Positions 60,118 through 64,000 of a stretch of 64,000 nucleotides of DNA are shown here, piece by piece. Each line of letters begins with the position of its first letter. The stretch's first letter is position 1. This DNA is from Isoperla grammatica (lineage: Eukaryota; Arthropoda; Insecta; Plecoptera; Perlodidae). Location: contig OX246745.1 of the NCBI GenBank assembly GCA_945910005.1, positions 43,728,251-43,792,250 on the forward strand, given 5' to 3'. A model generated the notes under the pieces. That model was not told the origin of the DNA. It saw nothing but the letters and a program-made list of their open reading frames with translations, and searched no databases. Position numbers and translations under genes: made by a program.

Positions 60118-63100
60118 ACGGGGGGGGGGGGGCTGGGGTTGAGCCCCAGGGGCGGGACAGTAGCAGCCAAGCGGGCACAGAAGGCAGCTGTTTAGAGTAG
60201 CGGGGGGGGGGGGGGTTTAGCCCCAGGGGCGGGACAGTAGCAGCCAGGCGGGCACAGAAGGCAGCTGTTTAGAGTAGCGGCAGGGGGGGGGGGTTTAGCC
60301 CCAGGGGCAGGACAGTAGCAGCCAGGCGGGCACAGAAGGCAGCTGTTTAGAGTAGCGGGGGGGGGGGGGGGTTTAGCCCCAGGGGCGGGACAGTAGCAGC
60401 CAGGCGGGCACAGAAGGCAGCTGTTTAGAGTAGCGGCAGGGGGGGGGGGTTAAGCCCCAGGGGCGGGACAGTAGCAGCCAGGCGGGCACAGAAGGAAGCT
60501 GTTTAGAGTAGCGGGGGGGGGGGTTTAGCCCCAGGGGCAGGACAGTAGCAGCCAGGCGGGCACAGAAGGAAGCTGTTTAGAAAAGCGGGGGGGGGGGGGG
60601 GGGTTTAGCCCCAGGGACAGGACAGTAGCAGCCAGGCGGGCACAGAAGGCAGCTGTTTAGAGTAGCGGCAGGGGGGGGGTTTAGCCCCAGGGACAGGACA
60701 GTAGCAGCCAGGCGGGCACAGAAGGCAGCTGTTTAGAGTAGCGGCAGGGGGGGGGGGGGTTTAGCACCAGGGGCGGGACAGTAGCAGCCAGGCGGGCACA
60801 GAAGGCAGCTGTTTAGAGTAGCGGGGGGGGGGGGGGGTTTAGCCCCAGGGGCGGGACAGTAGCAGCCAGGCGGGCACAGAAGGCAGCTGTTTAGAGTAGC
60901 GGCAGGGGGGGGGGGTTTAGCCCCAGGGGCGGGACAGTAGCAGCCAGGCGGGCACAGAAGGCAGCTGTTTAGAGTAGCGGGGGGGGGGGGGGGTTTAGCC
61001 CCAGGGGCGGGACAGTAGCAGCCAGGCGGGCACAGAAGGCAGCTGTTTAGAGTAGCGGCAGGGGGGGGGGTTTAGCCCCAGGGGCGGGACAGTAGCAGCC
61101 AGGCGGGCACAGAAGGCAGCTGTTTAGAGTAGCGGGGGGGGGGGGGGTTTAGCCCCAGGGGCGGGACAGTAGCAGCCAGGCGGGCACAGAAGGCAGCTGT
61201 TTAGAGTAGCGGCAGGGGGGGGGGGTTTAGCACCAGGGGCGGGACAGTAGCAGCCAGGCGGGCACAGAAGGCAGCTGTTTAGAGTAGCGGCAGGAGGGGG
61301 GTTTAGCCCCAGGGGCAGGACAGTAGCAGCCAGGCGGGCACAGAAGGCAGCTGTTTAGAGTAGCGGGGGGGGGGAGGGTTTAGCCCCAGGGGCGGGACAG
61401 TAGCAGCCAGGCGGGCACAGAAGGCAGCTGTTTAGAGTAGCGGCAGGGGGGGAGGTTTTAGCCCCAGGGGCGGGACAGTAGCAGCCAGGCAGGCACAGAA
61501 GGCAGCTGTTTAGAGTAGCGGGGGGGGGAGGGTTTAGCCCCAGGGGCAGGACAGTAGCAGCCAGGCGGGCACAGAAGGAAGCTGTTTAGAAAAGCGGGGG
61601 GGGGGGGTTTAGCCCCAGGGACAGGACAGTAGCAGCCAGGCGGGCACAGAAGGAAGCTGTTTAGAAAAGCGGGGGGGGGGGGGGGGGGGTTTAGCCCCAG
61701 GGACAGGACAGTAGCAGCCAGGCGGGCACAGAAGGCAGCTGTTTAGAGTAGCGGCAGGGGGGGGGGTTTAGCCCCAGGGACAGGACAGTAGCAGCCAGGC
61801 GGGCACAGAAGGCAGCTGTTTAGAGTAGCGGCAGGGGGGGGGTTTAGCCCCAGGGACAGGACAGTAGCAGCCAGGCGGGCACAGAATGCAGCTGTTTAGA
61901 AAAGCGGGGGGGGGGGGGGGGGGGTTTAGCCCCAGGGACAGGACAGTAGCAGCCAGGCGGGCACAGAAGGCAGCTGTTTAGAGTAGCGGCAGGGGGGGGG
62001 TTTAGCCCAAGGGGCGGGACAGTAGCAGCCAGGCGGGCACAGAAGGCAGCTGTTTAGAGTAGCGGCAGGGGGGGGGTTTAGCCCCAGGGACAGGACAGTA
62101 GCAGCCAGGCGGGCACAGAAGGCAGCTGTTAAGAGTAGCCGGGGGGGGGGGGGGTTTAGCCCCAGGGGCGGGACAGTAGCAGCCAGGCGGGCACAGAAGG
62201 CAGCTGTTTAGAGAGCGGGGGGGGGGGGTTTAGCCCCAGGGGCAGGACAGTAGCAGCCAGGCGGGCACAGAAGGCAGCTGTTTAGAGTAGCGGGGGGGGG
62301 GGGTTTAGCCCCAGGGGCGGGACAGTAGCAGCCAGGCGGGCACAGAAGGCAGCTGTTTAGAGTAGCGGGGGGGGGGGGTTTAGCCCCAGGGGCAGGACAG
62401 TAGCAGCCAGGCGGGCACAGAAGGCAGCTGTTTAGAGTAGCGGGGGGGGGGGGGGGTTTAGCCCCAGGGGCGGGACAGTAGCAGCCAGGCGGGCACAGAA
62501 GGCAGCTGTTTAGAGTAGCGGCAGGGGGGGAGGTTTAGCACCAGGGGCGGGACAGTAGCAGCCAGGCGGGCACAGAAGGCAGCTGTTTAGAGTAGCGGCA
62601 GGGGGGGGGGGGGGTTTAGCACCAGGGGCGGGACAGTAGCAGCCAGGCGGGCACAGAATGCAGCTGTTTAGAGTAGCGGCAGGGGGGGAGGTTTAGCACC
62701 AGGGGCGGGACAGTAGCAGCCAGGCGGGCACAGAAGGCAGCTGTTTAGAGTAGCGGCAGGGGGGGGGGGTTTAGCACCAGGGGCGGGACAGTAGCAGCCA
62801 GGCGGGCACAGAAGGCAGCTGTTTAGAGTAGCGGGGGGGGGGGTTTAGCACCAGGGGCAGGACAGTAGCAGCCAGGCGGGCACAAAAGGCAGCTGTTTAG
62901 AGTAGCGGCAGGGGGGGGGGGTTTAGCACCAGGGGCGGGACAGTAGCAGCCAGGCGGGCACAGAAGGCAGCTGTTTAGAGTAGCGGGGGGGGGGGTTTAG
63001 CCCCAGGGGCGGGACAGTAGCAGCCAGGCGGGCACAGAAGGCAGCTGTTTAGAGTAGCGGCAGGGGGGGGGGGTTTAGCACCAGGGGCGGGACAGTAGCA

Positions 63101-64000
63101 GCCAGGCGGGCACAAAAGGCAGCTGTTTAGAGTAGCGGGGGGGGGGGGGTTTAGCCCCAGGGGCGGGACAGTAGCAGCCAGGCGGGCACAGAAGGCAGCT
63201 GTTTAGAGTAGCGGCAGGGGGGGGGGGGTTTAGCACCAGGGGCGGGACAGTAGCAGCCAGGCGGGCACAGAAGGCAGCTGTTTAGAGTAGCGGCAGGGGG
63301 GGGGGGGTTTAGCACCAGGGGCGGGACAGTAGCAGCCAGGCGGGCACAAAAGGCAGCTGTTTAGAGTAGCGGGGGGGGGGGGGTTTAGCCCCAGGGGCGG
63401 GACAGTAGCAGCCAGGCGGGCACAGAAGGCAGCTGTTTAGAGTAGCGGCAGGGGGGGGGGGTTTAGCACCAGGGGCGGGACAGTAGCAGCCAGGCGGGCA
63501 CAGAAGGCAGCTGTTTAGAGTAGCGGGGGGGGGGGTTTAGCACCAGGGGCAGGACAGTAGCAGCCAGGCGGGCACAAAAGGCAGCTGTTTAGAGTAGCGG
63601 GGGGGGGGGGTTTCGCCCCAGGGGCGGGACAGTAGCAGCCAGGCGGGCACAGAAGGCAGCTGTTTAGAGTAGCGGGGGGGGGGGTTTAGCCACAGGGGCG
63701 GGACAGTAGCAGCCAGGCGGGCACAGAAGGCAGCTGTTGAGAGTAGCGGGGGGGGGGGGTTTAGCCACAGGGGCAGGACAGTAGCAGCCAGGCGGGCACA
63801 GAAGGCAGCTGTTTAGAGTAGCGGCAGGCGGGGGGGGTTTAGCCCCAGGGGCGGGACAGTAGCAGCCAGGCGGGCACAGAAGGCAGCTGTTTAGAGTAGC
63901 GGGGGGGGGGGTTTAGCCCCAGGGGCAGGACAGTAGCAGCCAGGCGGGCACAGAAGGCAGCTGTTTAGAGTAGCGGCAGGCGGGGGGGGTTTAGCACCAG
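60118..64000. repeat. About 77-bp G-run minisatellite, about 50 copies, continues past the window
   Basis: The invariant part contains CAGTAGCAGCCAGGCGGGCA and GCAGCTGTTTAGAGTAGCGG. It is followed by a G-run of about 7 to 19 that makes the unit length vary. Two unit types, AGCGG-Gn and AGCGGCAGGn, alternate over long stretches, giving a dimeric higher-order unit. Other G-rich blocks (CAGGGGCGGGAC) make each unit a plausible G-quadruplex site. Some units carry AAAAGCG or GACAGG variants in blocks. The array is cut by the window end. Confidence 0.96.

Noticed and set aside
14780..64000. CRISPR-like array
   Set aside because: The arrays are head-to-tail units without unique spacers, there are no cas genes, and the context is an animal genome.

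Overview
The window looks like arthropod nuclear DNA, most likely a crustacean such as a decapod (the lineage is an inference, not demonstrated). The signs are a Wengen-type TNF receptor, a BEL/Pao retroelement, Jockey- and other LINE-type remnants, hAT and mariner-like MITEs, tRNA-like SINE pieces and spliceosomal introns. There are no bacterial operons, rRNA genes or CRISPR arrays. About half of the 64 kb (roughly 32 kb by summing array lengths) is minisatellite. At least 18 unrelated tandem arrays are present, with periods of 8-9, 22, 30 (two arrays), 33, 56, 59 (two), 61 (two), 63 (two), 66, about 77 and 90 bp, plus AAT and GA microsatellites. Most of the long open frames in the window are by-products of these arrays and are not listed as genes.

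Layout. 0.5-2.6 kb: a broken copy of a multicopy invertebrate gene family ending in a tesmin/TSO1-like CXC domain. 3.7-3.9 kb: an LTR that cuts off the 3' end of a BEL/Pao gag-pol gene (3.85-7.64 kb, minus strand; the integrase is missing). 8.4-9.2 kb: three minus-strand exons of a YqaJ-type recombinase gene. 9.26-9.44 kb: a foldback element. 9.71-9.80 kb: an 86-bp hAT MITE with a perfect 8-bp target duplication. 10.7-11.1 kb: a Jockey-like RT remnant. 12.6-19.5 kb: 33-bp and 61-bp arrays. 19.6-22.1 kb: a foldback MITE, a tRNA-arm-derived array, a Harbinger-like relic with a MADF exon, 61-bp and 90-bp arrays and a perfect 63-bp palindrome. 24.5-33.2 kb: 63-, 59-, 9- and 59-bp arrays, an 865-bp hAT element and a LINE remnant. 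35.1-43.2 kb: a 7.3-kb 66-bp array and a 22-bp array. 44.6-46.1 kb: a 1.5-kb hAT element. 47.8-49.2 kb: a 30-bp array abutting a 597-bp palindromic mariner-like MITE. 49.4-64 kb: five more arrays, the last running off the window.

The main host gene appears to be a wengen-like TNF receptor on the minus strand. One large exon (46414-47044) carries the end of a signal peptide, one cysteine-rich domain, a histidine-rich linker and the membrane segment. A 30-codon exon at 22402-22491 continues the cytoplasmic tail in the correct phase. The 23.9-kb intron between them is roughly half tandem repeat. A much weaker candidate for a further exon lies at 9.7-9.9 kb. If the assignment is right, most of the array landscape is intronic or flanking DNA of a single receptor gene.
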